Assembly: GCF_027409185.1 (NCBI RefSeq) | Contig: NC_084475.1 | Coordinates: forward strand, 15,272,130-15,336,129 | Length of the DNA: 64,000 bases | Reading direction: 5' to 3' | From: Cynocephalus volans | Lineage: Eukaryota > Chordata > Mammalia > Dermoptera > Cynocephalidae | Shown here: one piece after another, positions 35,425 to 47,504 of the stretch | Position numbering within the stretch: the stretch's first letter is position 1 | Layout: the number at the start of each line of letters is the position of its first letter | Position numbers and translations under genes: made by a program | The notes under the pieces: generated by a model | What the model saw: only the letters and a program-made list of their open reading frames with translations | Database searches by the model: none | What the model was told of the DNA's origin: nothing

Positions 35425-38400
35425 CTGTGAGAGGAGACACAGCAATCAGGGCCCTAGTCCCCTTCAGACCCTGCCAGACCCCATCCTGACACTGTGGAGC
35501 CATCAGCCAGCTCGGCAAAGCCTGTGACCCTGGGCCTGGCAGCCCCACTCTGAAGACCCCCATGAACCTCCTCCATGATGCAACCATGAGGGTTTTTCTG
35601 ACAGTAACATCAGCTGATTTTGCACTGGGCCCTTTTTCCTTTCTAATTTTATCTTCTGGGACTCCCCTTAGCCCCATATCTCAGCTCAGTAGAAGCACCT
35701 GGAGGTCACCAAATACAGGTTGTGCTTTACTGCCTCTCTTCCTGCTAATGCCAGTTCCAGGTTGGTAAATCACCCACCCTGTTCTGTGTCGCTTGATATC
35801 TTGCACCATGGAGGTTGGTACTTTATCTCCCCTAGGCACCCCCAAGGCTACCAATGCTTTTTTGTTGACCAGCTGAATGGGTGGATGATATGTGCACAGA
35901 AGAGCTCTGCAGAGCAGTTTTCTGGGGAGAGCTAGAACAGGAAGGTGGTGGTGAGAAGTAATGGGGTGAGATGGAGAATGGGCTTGAAGCCTTGACTCTG
36001 GCTATAGCAAGTGCTGGCATCTGGTGACAGAACACGGACAGAAGTCCCCAGGCTTGGCTTTCCCGTAGGAGGGACCCCAGGTAGGATCAGGAGAAAGGGC
36101 CACAATCACTCACCTCTTGTAGAAGACAGAGGACACCCCCGTATTGTTGCTGCCAAACTGTTCAGAAGGCAGGGTTGCTTCCACTGTGGGCAAAGTCGGC
36201 CACACGTTATTGGCACAGTCGGGGGTTCTCGCATGGCTCACAAGCCACCCCCACCCTGCCAGCCCTCACCAGGAGAAATCCTTCCCCTGGAGTAGGAAGC
36301 TTTGTCTCTTTGGGTAGAGTTCCTTGGGCTTCTGTTGAGTCCTCTGAATCACAACACACAGTCATTTTTCCATCATTTTCAGGTGTGGCAAGAAGAAATA
36401 AAAATTAGGTAGGAGCGAGCACTGTAGTTTATTCTAGGGGGAGAAATAAGTCTTTTCATGCTCTCTTTCCAATTACCCTTGTAAGTGGGACAGATGGGGG
36501 TGGTGGGGAATCCCTGGTCCTTTCCACTTGAGTCGTGTCTGAGCAGGGCTCAGGAACAGAAAGTTCTGAAAATGGGGCATGCAGTTTTTGTAGTGGTAGG
36601 GGGGAGGAGGACTCCGGAAGGCTGGTGAGTAAGATAGTGTATTCTGGTTAAATAGTGAACAATGACCAAGAGGAATGAAACATTTTTATGAGAAACTATG
36701 TAGGCAATTTATGGTGAGCAGTTTGGTCTCGGACTCCTGAGACCAGCTTGGCACTGCGCATCCATGACCTGCCAGTTATCTTATGAGTCCTAGGCTCGAA
36801 GAACTCCTTTCTCAAAGGTCCCAGGCTTTGGTAGCTCCTGGCTGAGCTCCGGGTGATTCCAGTCATAACAGCTCCTCTGGAGACTGCTGTTCATCTTACA
36901 GGCTGGTACCCTGTGGGTCCCCCACCCCAGGCCCTGAAATGCCTTTCTCCCTAAGGCTTCACATTGGGCACATATTTAGCCTCTCTGTCCCTTGCTCTCG
37001 AGTCTTACTCAATCCCTTTTCTTTCCCCACGGATTTTCTTGGCTTCCCCTACTTGGCAGCCCCGGGGAAGTCTTGCTCGGGTGACCCTTTGTGAACTCCA
37101 CTTTCCCCGGTGGCAGCCTCTGTGTCCGATCCTAACAACACATGGGCTTATTCCAAAGCCAGCTTTGTCTGTTTATACATAACCATCCAACATGTCTGAG
37201 TGGACACTGGGTTGAGGAATGACTGGACACACATGTGCTGGGTGGACGTGGAGATGGTCTGTTTCTCAGGCACCAGTGACAACAGCAGGAAGACCCCAGC
37301 ATCCCTCAATGGGGTCTAAGACACAGAGGAGACACCAGGGCAGCTAGAGAGGTCCCTGAGGTTGACTCAACGGTTGAAATCTTTAAGCGTCCACTGTTAA
37401 TCTGTGCACCTCCCTGGGCCTTTCTTACCTTTCTTGCTCTTACAAAGCCAGAGAAAGTAGAGGAGGGGGTGGCTGGGGACCCAAAGAGAAGATGCACTGT
37501 AAAATGCCCAGGATCACTTTGGGTTGGCCAAGTTCCTGGGATTCAAACTGGGACCCTCCGGGCTGCCCCACATCCCCACTACCCCAGGTAATGACAGGTC
37601 CAGGGTGTGAGTACCAGAACACAGACCACTTCCTAGAGTGATGCTCCGGGACCCTCTGCAGACATCTGAGGCCCACTGGGGCTCCAGTGAGGAAATGTGA
37701 GGCTTCCAGGGCTGTCCAACTCCGGAGAACAGGGCTGGGCCATGGGCCACCGAAGCCAAGGTCCACGCCCCTGCCCCCACTCCAAGCCCTGCCAGCCCAG
37801 CTGTGCATCAGCTGGACTTTGGAAAGACCTCAGGCACTGTCATGGGAATAGTAGTGCTGGGCTGCTGCTCTTCCTCAGTTTCTCCCATCCCAGCTCCCCA
37901 TCCTTCTGTCTGTCTCTCTGTCTCTTAGGCTGTCAGTCATTTCCCTTCAGCCCATGCGGAGGAGTGGGAAGAGCGCTGACTTTCTCAGTCCCAGTCACCA
38001 GGGCCACAGCATAGATGAGAAAGCTCTTACCTGGGTCAACAGTCACTTTAACTTGGGTCCCGCAGTCAGTTCCAGTCCTCTCAATCCCACACCAGTAAGT
38101 ATCTGTGTCATCTCGCCTGAGCCCCTTCATGGTCACTGAGAACGAATGGTCTCTGTGATTGTCCCTGATGGACACACGGTCACTCTTCTCCTCCTGCTCA
38201 GACCCTCTGGTTTGAATGAGGATGTTGCAAAATCTCCAGATCTTCCCTCTACACCACCACTTCTTGTAGGTCTCCCAGCCTGGGTTGTAGTGACACTGCA
38301 CGGTCACCGACCCCTGCTCCCGGGCTCTGACGGACTTTGGGCCTTGGATAGAGAAACAGCCTGGAAAACAGAATCTCAAGATACAGACCCCACCACCCTG

Positions 38401-41400
38401 AAACAAGCCAAAGTTCAGGGACTGGATGGGGGCCCCTGGCCTTCCCAGCCACCCCCTAACACCCCTGACTCCTCCCCGCGTCTTCCTCAGCCCAGCCTCC
38501 CACTGGCTTCCTAGAGACGATGCTCTGGCGCCTCCCAGCCTTACCTCCCTAGGCCTGCTTGCAGCCTGTGACACCCTGACACCCTGTCACCGTCTTTCCT
38601 TGTCCTCTCAACAATGTTCTCATCTTATCTCCTCCTTCTCTGACTTCTTTGCCTCCGAATCCTCAACCAATTCCCCTGGCCGTCTTCTCTCTTTAAATCT
38701 AGGTGTAACCAGTGATGTGTTGGTAAATATTTAATGATCAGCCCTCTGGGGGAAAAAAGATCTCTGCCTTGTAACATTTGCCAATTTCTGTAATGAAAAT
38801 CCTCCCACCACAGTTGATGTCAGTGTGATGTCACTGGACTCAGAGCTGGGGGAAGATGCCCAAGACCAGCACTTGTCTGCCAGCATGAGCCTGCTCACGC
38901 ACACAGGGGGTAACCAGGGTCCTCTCTCCAGCCTGCACCTGGTCTCACTTTACATGTGCCCACAGATGGATTCCCTCTATTTCTATGGTTTCAATTGTTG
39001 CCTGTATCCTGTTGATTCCCAAATCCATATTTGTAGCCCAACTTCTCCCCTTAGCTCTAGCCCACCATTTATAAATACACACTGGATATCTCTACCCCAA
39101 ATCCAATAGTTACAGAACTGAATGCACTGCCTCTCACACCCCAAACCTACTCTCCTTCAGCACCTCCTCTCTCTAGTGGGGGATTGGATGTGGACAGACT
39201 GACAAAGACAAGATAGGACTGAACGAGTTAGATACAATGTAAGTTGAACGGGTGTCCTGTCATCCTGTTGGTTGACTCCAGTTAAGCTGACTGTGTTCAA
39301 ATATGCTCTTTCCTTGGCAACAACCACTTATTCCTTAATCATAGGGAAGTGGCTAAAGGGCCAGAGAACCACAGCAGAAGCTTCTCCTCTGACCATCTCT
39401 TGGCCACAGAGCCTCAGACCCAGCCTGGGGGTCTCTGCAAGTGGAGGGAGCCAGGCCCACTGCTCCAGGCAGGTGCTGCCTGCTCCTCACACCTCGGACC
39501 TTCTCCCTGAAGCTATTTTAGTTTAGTTGAGGTTTGCATTTGTGGTTGACAGAATCATGCCCCCCATAGATGCTGATATCCTAATCCTCAGAACCTGTGA
39601 ATATGTCCCCTTACATGGCAAAAGGGACTTTGCCATTGTGATTAAGTTAAGGAGTTTGACATGAGATTGTCCTGGTTTATCTCGGTGGATCCTTATAAGT
39701 AAAAGAGGGTTGAAGGAGAGTTAGATTTGAAGATGTTGTGCTGTTGGCTGTAAAGATGGAAGAAGGGGCCACAAGCCAAGGAAAGCAGATGGCCTCTAGG
39801 CTCTGGAAAAGGCAGCAAGAAAACAGATTCTCCCCTAGGGCCTCCAGAGGGAATGCAGCCCTGTCCACACCTTGATTTTAGTCAGTAAGATCATTTTGGA
39901 TTTCTGATCTTCAGAACAGTAAGATAATGGATTTGTGTTGTTCTAAGCCACTGAGTTTGTGGTGATTTGTTACAGCAGCAATAGGAAATTAATTTAGTAT
40001 CCCATCAGCAGAACCAGCTTCATGCTCTTTGGACCAACAACTCCACTACTGAACCTAACTAGGGAACTTGGTGTGTTCTTTGGTCCTGTCCTCTCCTTCA
40101 CTCTCCACAACTGATTTGTAATCAATTTAGTTAGCTCAGCCTTGGAAATGCTCCTCACAATTACTCTTTTTTCAGTCTCTGCTGTCCCTGTCCATGAGGA
40201 CGGCACACACAATGTAGCAGGAGAATGGCCATGCTGCTTTCTACCCCACAGGTTGTGATAAGATTTGGATGTGTGTTAAACACCAGACACGGTTGCTCCG
40301 TCAGTGGCAGCTGTAATGGGTCAGGACCTCACCTGGTGCCCAGACCATGTCAATAGCATCCAGAGAGGTTTGTGCAGCTCCAGCAGCCTCCCCTCTCCTC
40401 TCCTCCCCATATCACTGCCTGAGGGACGCGCTGAGACTGTCCCTTCTTCCCTCTCTGCCGCACTTGGCTGTGAGCACTTAAAACCCATCAGGGCCTCTTC
40501 TGCAGCCACTCCTCATTGCCTCAAAATGATTTCAAATGCTTTAGTTTGGAATTGAAGTCCTTTTACAGTCTGGGTCCAAGTTCTCTGTCCAGCGCCACCC
40601 CCAGCCCCTCCCTGCCCCTCTCTCTGGACTATAACCCACTTCCGCTTTTCAATTCCCCCGCTCCTGATGTGCCCTCCAGGCTCGTGTACTTCCTTCCACT
40701 GGAACTCCTTCTCCAATGCCCGCCCTTCTGCCCGTCACCTTCGACACCTCCTTCAAGGCTCAGGCTCCTTTGCAGACTTTTATCCCCCTTCCCAGTTGCT
40801 ACCTCCTGTCAACTTTCATGGCACTTTTTACGGAGCCTGAAAGCCACATGGGTATTTTATTACCAGCAGTGGTCTCTCTTTCTGTCTCTCTTGCTAGGAT
40901 GCTCCCTCCCAAAGAACAGAGTTTGTGTGTTTATTTTTCTCTCTCTCTTCTCCACCCTGGTGTCTTGCTCAGTGTCTGGCTCATGGTAGAAACCAAGAAA
41001 GTTAATGACTGTTTTCGAAAAGAAGCAATCGCCATGATTTTGGACATAATCATTTCAATTCTAGGATTAGCTATAATTTCCATACCCATGGACAACAGAG
41101 TATAAGGATGTTAATTGCAGGAGTAATGTAATAGTAAACACTGGAGATAAACTCAAATGCCATCAATGGAGGATTGGGCTAATAAATTATGGTCCATCCA
41201 TAATATGGTTAAAAAGAAAAAGACAAATCTCCAGACAATGATAGGAAAGATGACTAAGATATATTATTATTAGGTTAAAAATAGTTGCCTAACAGAGTGC
41301 ATACAATTCCTTTTTTGTGGTTTTTCTATAGTTCATGCATAGGGAAAAAAATCTGAAAATATGTGTTCTAAACTTTTAAAAATAGTTAGCACTGAGATTG

Positions 41401-44400
41401 GGTTTTGTGGAGGAAATTCTACTTTGTAAATCATATGTTTCTGCTATGTTGAAATGTTTGTAAGGTCATTAACTGATAAAACGACAAGAAATAATTTTAA
41501 AAATAAAAAAGGGGTCAATTAGGAAAAGAGTTGCCAAAAAGACAGCAACTGCTGTAAATTAAAATCAAATGGAGGAGTCAACAGATAGGGTCATTTTCTT
41601 TCTTAAAAGAAAAATAACACAGCTGCCATAGAAAGCAGGGGCTCATATAGATTGTATTTGCCAGACAGAAGGAAAGAAACATGGCTGCATCCCTCAGTCC
41701 CAGCATTAGTGACATACTGTGACTGCAATGCACTTATAATGTGATTGGGCCCATTTTAAAAATATATGAGGGTTTTACAAACACAGAGTATGATGATGGA
41801 AGTATTCATTAGGTCTATATGTATTATCTAGAGTTGGTCAGAGGAAGATGGGGACAGAGATGATCAGAGCAGAACTCAGGGGAATGTGGCTGAAGGGTTT
41901 TTAAAAGTGTAGGCTGTTTAAATTTCAGTTTTTCATTTTTGTGACTCTGAGATGTAGACTTTCTCCTTTGTGTCAGTCCTTTGGGGAAATTTGCCCCAGG
42001 TGCAAAGTCCTTGTGCAAAGGGTCTTGCCTCAGAATTGGGAACATGGTCTGTGATGACAGAGCCAAAGGCAGCAGAGGGCAGAGCTCAAGTTGCAGACAC
42101 TAGAGAGTGGCACCGGGTTTTCCCTGGATGAGGGATGGGGCTTGTGCCCATCTTACTCTGCCCATGGGGCAGGACATCTCTGCTGACATCTGGGTGTGGT
42201 AATGGCAGCTCAGGCTTTGAGGAGTCATTTCTGAGATACATATCTGGCCATCCTTGCATCACTTAACCAGCAGGGAGAACAGAGTTTGTTCTTGCACGGG
42301 CAAACATTGCTGAGCACCCGCTCTCCGCCAGGCCCCATCCAGGTGCCCTGCCTTCCCCTCGGGGTGTTTGGGGATCACGTGACCAAGCAGGTGCGAGAAC
42401 ATCCTGCCAGAAGCTGGGTCATTCTGACTTTACCCCATCTGTTTTGCTCCTTCTTCCACTTCACAGAAATAACTAACCCTAGAGTGGCTAATGGCAATCT
42501 GTTGAGGGAAACTTGCAGGGTGGTTTTTCTTCCACCCTTGACGGACTTCACACCCTTCTCATATCAAGTCACAGAGTTGGATGAGGAGGGTCCCTCTATC
42601 CTGTCTCTGTAGGACCTCACACTCTCCAAGCCACAGAGCAGCCATGGCGTGGCTCAGCCTTCACCTGGGGGAGAGGAGTGTTTGTGCGGGTTGGTGCGTA
42701 TGCAGGGGACCGCAGGAGACTGTGTGTGCATGCCAGTGTGTGTTAACTCTGCGTGTGTGTTCTGAGCGTGTGCGACTGTATGTGTGTGTGTATGAGTGCA
42801 AGTTTGTGTATGAGGGAGACTGTGTGTGGCTGTGTGCAATGACATGTCATTTTGTGTCATGTGTGCAAGTGTGTGAGCATGAGTGTGTCTCTGTGACTGT
42901 ATGGGTGTGAATGCATATGAGAGTGTGACAGTAGAGATGTGCATGGGGTGTGACTGCGTGTGGGCATGTGCCTTTGACCCCACTGTGTGAGCGTGTGGTG
43001 TGCATGCATGTGAGACTGTGTGAGCCCAGGCACAGTTCACCCACACCTTCTCCTTGGCCTCCAAGTGAACTGGATGTTGGGATTAAGAGAGAAAACAGTC
43101 GGTGTCCCTGAACTCAAATAAAAACCTGGAGCCCAGGGGTGATGCCGACATTCAGACTGATGTCCTTTGTGAATTCTGGGCCATGTGGAGTCCTGTCTAA
43201 TTACTATAGCCACTGTTCTAACAGCCAATCTACCACTATCATCCTGGACTTTATCATCATCACTAAAATCAACAGCAGCAGCAATAATTCGGGGCATGCC
43301 CACAGCCCTTATTCACTTATAACCAATCTGAATAGTAGAGTTCTGCAATCTTAGAGCTAGAAAGGACCTCCAGGACTCTTATGTATTTATTCATTTATTC
43401 ATTCATTCATTTTTATTTATTTATTTTGGCAGCTGGCTGGTATAGAGATCCAGATCCTTGACCTTGGTGGTTGTAACATGGCACTTTAACCAGCTGAGCT
43501 AACTGGCCAGCCCTAGAACTTCTAATTCACAACAGAAATCCAGGCTTTAGTACAATAAGGGGCTTGCTCAGATCATGGGATCTCGGAACTCAGGTCTTAG
43601 AACTGGGGTCTTGGAACTCCCTGGCTGTGCTCTTTCCTGCAGTCCCACAAGTAGATCAGTCTATTTGTGCCAGATGGTCAGTCCCCAGGCCCCAGAGAGG
43701 ACTGTATGACTCACACAAATTGTACACTCTGCAAAATTCCAAATTGTCCCCTGATGCTCTCTAGTGTCCACAGAGGTTTCCCACGGAGAGGGAGAGATAC
43801 TCTAGCCTCTCCCATCTCCCATCTGGGTTCCTGAGCAGTTTTCTCTTTGAGAACCACAGTTCCTGGGCGTGGTGTCTAAAGCCCTTCATAATTTTGTCTT
43901 TTGCATTTCCAACCTCATGTCCAACCAGTAGAAGTCATCCTGCACACAGAGAGCTCCTTCTGCGTGAGGGCACCATCCTTTCTAAGCCTCCATCCTCTGC
44001 ACAAGTGGTCCCCTCTCCCTGCAATGTACTTCCCTTTGCTCTGCTTAAAGGCTAATCCTCTTCCTTCAAGACTCATCAAATGGACAACCTCTGTGAGGCT
44101 TTCTCTATCTCCCCTGGCTGGAGCTGCTTTGTCTTCTGAGCATACCTCAGTCAATATCTTATCACAGTCCTGCCACTAGTGTTGTTTAAGTGTGTGTCTC
44201 ACCTACTACACCATCTGGGGTTTTCTTTATGGCTAGTCCTATTTCTCTTTTCCTTTCATGTGTTGGGGGACTGATGCACACCTGGCATGGTGTAGGACCC
44301 CTGTGTGTTTTTGCTGAGTGAATTAACAAAGCTGCTTTTCATTTCCCTGGATGCAGCAGCTTCCCTTGAATCTGGGGCAGATGCCCTCTGCCCCCTGCCC

Positions 44401-44481
44401 TGCCCTGTAGTACCAAGCCCCCGAGGTCCCAGCACACTCACCTGGGAGGCTGAGAAGAAAGAGAGCTGGGGGCAGCCACAT
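35259..44481 (-). CDS. CD300LB: CD300LB (CLM-7, CD300b), complete four-exon gene
   Basis: Activating myeloid surface receptor of the CD300 family. The coding exons are 44442-44481, 38031-38360, 36114-36183 and 35259-35424, all with GT/AG borders. The joined length is 606 bp, or 201 residues plus stop, which is the human length as I recall it. Residues 1-14 are the signal peptide (starts MWLPPALFLLSLPG). About 15-123 are the Ig-V domain, with the main Cys pair 36/104 (in QCHY and YWCG) and the family's extra pair 50/58. About 124-147 are a short stalk with a sequon at Asn136. About 150-171 are the membrane helix, with Lys157 in VFVKVPILL, and the rest is a short tail. The membrane lysine is the known docking residue for DAP12-type adaptors. 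Identity rests on close agreement with human CD300LB recalled along all exons. Two oddities are an extra Cys113 and loss of the tail YxN tyrosine. The next gene upstream, same strand, is CD300C. Confidence 0.95.
36114..36183 (-). CDS. CD300LB: CD300LB exon 3, stalk
   Basis: 70 bp between acceptor TTTGCCCACAG and donor AG/GTGAGT. It keeps the frame from exon 2 and ends in phase 2. It encodes a Ser/Thr-rich stalk of about 23 residues that includes FGSNNTGVSSVFYK and one N-glycosylation sequon. It was located by matching phase and position; the protein matches the human stalk only loosely, as expected for this fast-evolving part. Confidence 0.85.
38031..38360 (-). CDS. CD300LB: CD300LB exon 2, Ig-V domain
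   Basis: 330 bp, phase 1 at both ends, with acceptor TTTTCCAG/GC and donor CCCAG/GTAAGA. It encodes the whole V-type Ig fold from GCFSIQGP to VTVDP. Visible landmarks are VQCHY (B strand), WWCRG, SDRVSIRD (D strand), LRRDDTDTYWCG (F strand) and GTQVKVTV (G strand). No stop or frameshift is present. Confidence 0.96.
39541..40005 (+). mobile_element. MLT1-like MaLR LTR in CD300LB intron 1
   Basis: Starts TGTGGTTGACAGAATCATG, with CCACACCTTGATTTTAG and GTTCTAAGCCACTGAGTTTG inside, ending near CAATAGGAAATTAATT. More diverged than the copy at 14.1 kb. Confidence 0.7.
40536..41010 (-). repeat. LINE-2 3' fragment in CD300LB intron 1
   Basis: TTCCACTGGAACTCCTTCTCC, ACACCTCCTTCAAGGCTCAG and the TGTCTTGCTCAGTGTCTGGC ending are the usual reversed L2 landmarks. 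Long open frames here are by-products of its composition. Confidence 0.7.
42690..43020. repeat. Degenerate GT-rich minisatellite in CD300LB intron 1
   Basis: About 330 bp dominated by GTGTGT interspersed with GACTGTGTG, GAGTGTGA and CATGTG words. No fixed period is obvious. It opens frames on both strands that are not genes. Confidence 0.75.
43381..43514 (-). mobile_element. CYN-type SINE monomer with ATTT-rich tail, minus strand
   Basis: TTTATTCATTTATTCATTCA repeats form the tail, then GAGATCCAGATCCTTGACC and AGCTGAGCTAACTGGCCAGC. It lies in intron 1 of CD300LB. Confidence 0.83.
43860..44260 (-). repeat. LINE-2 3' fragment in CD300LB intron 1
   Basis: TCTCCCTGCAATGTACTTCC, CTTCAAGACTCATCAAATGG and GTGAGGCTTTCTCTATCTCC fit reversed L2. 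Confidence 0.6.
44442..44481 (-). CDS. CD300LB: CD300LB exon 1 (coding part), signal peptide
   Basis: 40 bp from ATG to a CAG/GTGAGT donor, phase 1. It encodes MWLPPALFLLSLP plus the first base of Gly14. The hydrophobic run and length are those of CD300 leader exons. The start is the only ATG in a family-like position. Confidence 0.93.
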
Positions 44482-44616
44482 GGTCCTGCCTCTTCGTCTC
44501 CTTGCCTTTCCAACCTACAACCAGCAGCAAACACAGATCCCAGCTGGATTCTAAGCTCTGCCCGAGCCCTGGCTGGCACCTTCTGCTTGTCCAGACCGCC
44601 TTTGAACTTCTCACGC

Positions 44617-44626
44617 TTTCACTTCC
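44617..44626 (-). promoter_or_regulatory. ETS/IRF composite element (EICE-like) next to the TATA box
   Basis: GGAAGTGAAA fits the known composite site GGAANNGAAA bound by PU.1 together with IRF4 or IRF8. It overlaps the last base of the TATA box. A second GGAA core lies about 20 bp further upstream in AGCAGGAAATAGC. PU.1/IRF control would fit a myeloid receptor, but binding is inferred from sequence only. Confidence 0.45.
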
Positions 44627-44633
44627 TTTTATA
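44626..44633 (-). promoter_or_regulatory. TATA box candidate of CD300LB
   Basis: TATAAAAG on the minus strand about 145 bp upstream of the CD300LB ATG. Transcription would start near 44600 and leave a 5' UTR of about 120 bp, which is plausible for this family. No transcript evidence is available, so the start point is inferred. Confidence 0.55.
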
Positions 44634-46164
44634 GAGTGGCTATTTCCTGCTTTTAATTATTCAGCAAAAAGCATGTTATTCCTTGGCAGGGCAGCGTCAC
44701 AGGGCATGAACATCCTCACTAGGTAGGAAAGAGGAGGCGAGGGGGCTATGCAGAGTGGGGAGGATAAGGGAGAGATGAGCCCGCAGGAATACTGGGGGGT
44801 CCATCTGACCTATCAGGCCTTGGGTTCACAGAGTGCAACACTCCAGGTGTGACCTCCAGAAATGGTTCTACACTATAGTGATGGGTCCCAGCAGAAAGGA
44901 TCCTCCAACTCAGGTGTCAGGTGGGCTGTGCTTGGCATACCTGGAGATGCATGCATTCAGGTGTTATAGCCAAGTGCATAAAAATGAAGACTAGGGGGTC
45001 AGACAGATGCGGGCTCTAACCCCACAAGTACAACTTATAAGCAGTGTTGACTGTGGACAACTTACTTAACCTCCCTCAACTTCAGTTTTTATATCTACGA
45101 ATTGGGCTTATAATAATTCTTGTGAGAATTAAATGAAAAATCGTATGTGAAGTTCTGAGGACAGAGTCCTAGAATAGACTTAGCACTGTATATTATTAGT
45201 AGTACCCTGCCCCAAAACCTTAGCCCCTAGATGAAGAGTAGGTTAAAATAAGCCCAGGGCAAGGAGCCAAAAGAAGGCCAGTGGACTGGATTTCTTCAGT
45301 AGTAATAAGACAAATAACCTAAATGATTTATTTATCTTCATTTATAATCCAACAGCTAAAACTCTTGAAGAACAGTTTTGGGAAGTGGACAAGGGTATTT
45401 CTTTCCAGATCTCCAGAGCCAGCCATGGAGGAAGGGACTCTCCCTGGAAGTTCTGTAGTTGGGGTGACTCAGGACACACATAGGAGAACTGAGGGAAAGA
45501 ACGGGACTCAATCCTGTACTGAGAAAGACTGGGGCACCTGGATAGCACTGGGAAATAGCTAAGAGGTCTGGGACATGAGCCTCACTCAGGTCTTCTCAGA
45601 CAGGTTCAGGCCAGGCCATTGACCCACCATCTTTATTTCTCTGGGAAGCTGGAGCAAGTTTGCTTTAGTATCAAAAATTAATATTATCCATCGTATTAAT
45701 AGAATAAAGGGAAAAAAACACATACTCATGTAAATAGATGCATGAAAGCACTATATAAAATCCATTACTTTTCATGATAAACTAGGAATCAAAGGGTTTC
45801 TGTAAGCAACCAATTACAACCAATAGCAAATTATTAACAGTCTTCCCTTTAAAATCAGGAAGAGTATAAGGATGCTCAAAATACCACTTGGATCCAACAC
45901 TTTGATTAGCCTGCACAATACAGCAAGAAAAAAGAAACAAAACATGAGAATTGGAAAGAAAGAAACAAAACTCTAAATTATTATAGTTGAATTAATAGTT
46001 TATATATAAAACTGAAAAGAATTACTAAGATTTAAATAGGGTTGCTAAATATTTAGCATATATATAAAGAACATACAAAGATCAGTTGTTTATCTACAAA
46101 CATGCAATTACTTAAAAATGCAATAAAAATAAAAATATGTTGAAAGACAAAAATCACATTACTT
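44634..46164. other. CD300LB upstream region
   Basis: Unique sequence upstream of the TATA box, then a MIR at 44985-45190, then AT-rich sequence up to the compact L1 derivative. No exon seen. Confidence 0.5.
44985..45190 (+). repeat. MIR SINE, plus strand
   Basis: GACAACTTACTTAACCTCCC followed by TCTACGAATTGGGCTTATAA and GAGAATTAAATGA is the MIR order of landmarks. Confidence 0.72.
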
Positions 46165-46175
46165 AGAAATTTAAA

Positions 46176-47052
46176 GTGGGTCCCCAGCATCACTCTGTCC
46201 CACAAATCAACCAATTTACAAGTATAAAAAAGCAACTGCAGCCAAGCTGGGGATGCTAGAGCTTAGGGGAAGAGGAGGAAAGACCTACTAGTGCATGAAG
46301 GCAGGAGAAGCCACAGTGAGAGAAAGAAAAGACCGCTCCAACTGTTTCAAATCCCAGTAGCTTCCAGGCTAGAGCTGCTGAGCGCACAGAGCAGGAGCTG
46401 ACAAAAGCCACAGCTGTGCCTTTCGGATGAGGTTGCTTGGAGGTCGCAGAGGAGAAGAAGGCCTTGGTGGCCCGCAGGCCAGCAAGACCTCTAACAGTGT
46501 TCCTCTGGACCCACATTGGAGCAAGGGTCCACAGCAACTGAAAAAAAGGAGCCACTCAGAGGTCAGTGAGTCATCGCAACGGACTGGTGCACAACCTGTC
46601 CCATGAGGAGTGTTTGGAGCATGGGCGGTGGGGGAGCTGTCCCAGAAGAACACCGGGACAGAGCAAGGACAGCTGATCTACCCCTCAATCGGTACAGGAC
46701 CACTCAGTGGAGACTGGTCAGGAATATAGAACTGCAGGGGGTGCAGTTCGCTGAAAAGACTGAGGACAAGACCAGAGTTTCCACACAACCCAGGTGCACC
46801 AGGTTTCACTAGACCTGGAAGTTCCTATAAAGTCAACCATTAAAATCTGAGCTGCACAAAAAGCCTTTCCTAGGGAAGCAGCAGCAAAGCAGCAATTTAG
46901 CTGGGAATGAGGGGGTGCCACAGGCCTCGATCCTGCCCCTCCTCTTCCTCCTTCCTCCATCCCACTTCCTCCCCCTTTCCCCTCTCCCCCTCCCTCCCAA
47001 CTCTGCAACAACATCATAGAATGTAAAAAATACATACATTAATTAAAAAGAA
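46176..47052 (+). mobile_element. Compact 877-bp LINE-1 derivative (5' UTR joined to 3' UTR)
   Basis: Flanked by an 11-bp target duplication AGAAATTTAAA at 46165-46175 and 47053-47063. The left ~720 bp is the same L1 5' UTR as in the element at 26320-28865; compare GCAGCAAAGCAGCAATTTAG at 46878 with its complement at 27900-27925. It then jumps straight to a pyrimidine-rich 3' UTR and a short A-rich tail, so it lacks the VNTR, ORF1 and ORF2. It lies between CD300LB and CD300C. Confidence 0.85.
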
Positions 47053-47504
47053 AGAAATTTAAAATGATATTAATAAAAATAAATTACATAATTCTGCTCA
47101 TATAAAGTTCAAAAATAAGCAAAGCTAAACAATTAGTCTTTGGAAATACACAGGCGGATATATGACAAAACCCTTAAAACAAGGAGATGATGAATATAAC
47201 ATTCAGAATGTGGGTCTCTCAGAGGAGAATAGAAAAAGAAGGCACATATGATCAAGACCACCTTTGGCATTTCATATATATTAATACTGTGGCGGGAAGG
47301 TGGTCACACAAGTGTTGAAGAGTATTCTCGGTTTAATTTGTGTGTATTTAGTAGGTACATTCTTTTGTATGTGTGATACATCGCAGGGAAAAGTCTCCAG
47401 AAAAGTTTACATAGTATTCTGATACAAATAAGGGCTGATTGGACAGAAGGCCATGCCCATACACCAGTGGGGCTGCGTTGCTTGGCTGTCGATGGGCATC
47501 AGGG

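Larger units (their letters stand above)
38361..44441 (-). other. CD300LB intron 1
   Basis: A 6.1-kb phase-1 intron. It holds an MLT1-like LTR, two L2 fragments, the GT-rich minisatellite and one SINE. No second Ig exon was found in it. Confidence 0.8.

Noticed and set aside
40516-41105. 157- and 129-residue plus-strand frames
   Set aside because: They cover a reversed L2 fragment, whose pyrimidine-rich sequence gives long Leu/Ser/Pro frames.
42654-43064. Histidine/threonine-rich 136-residue minus-strand frame
   Set aside because: It translates the GT-rich minisatellite and has the dipeptide bias expected from that.
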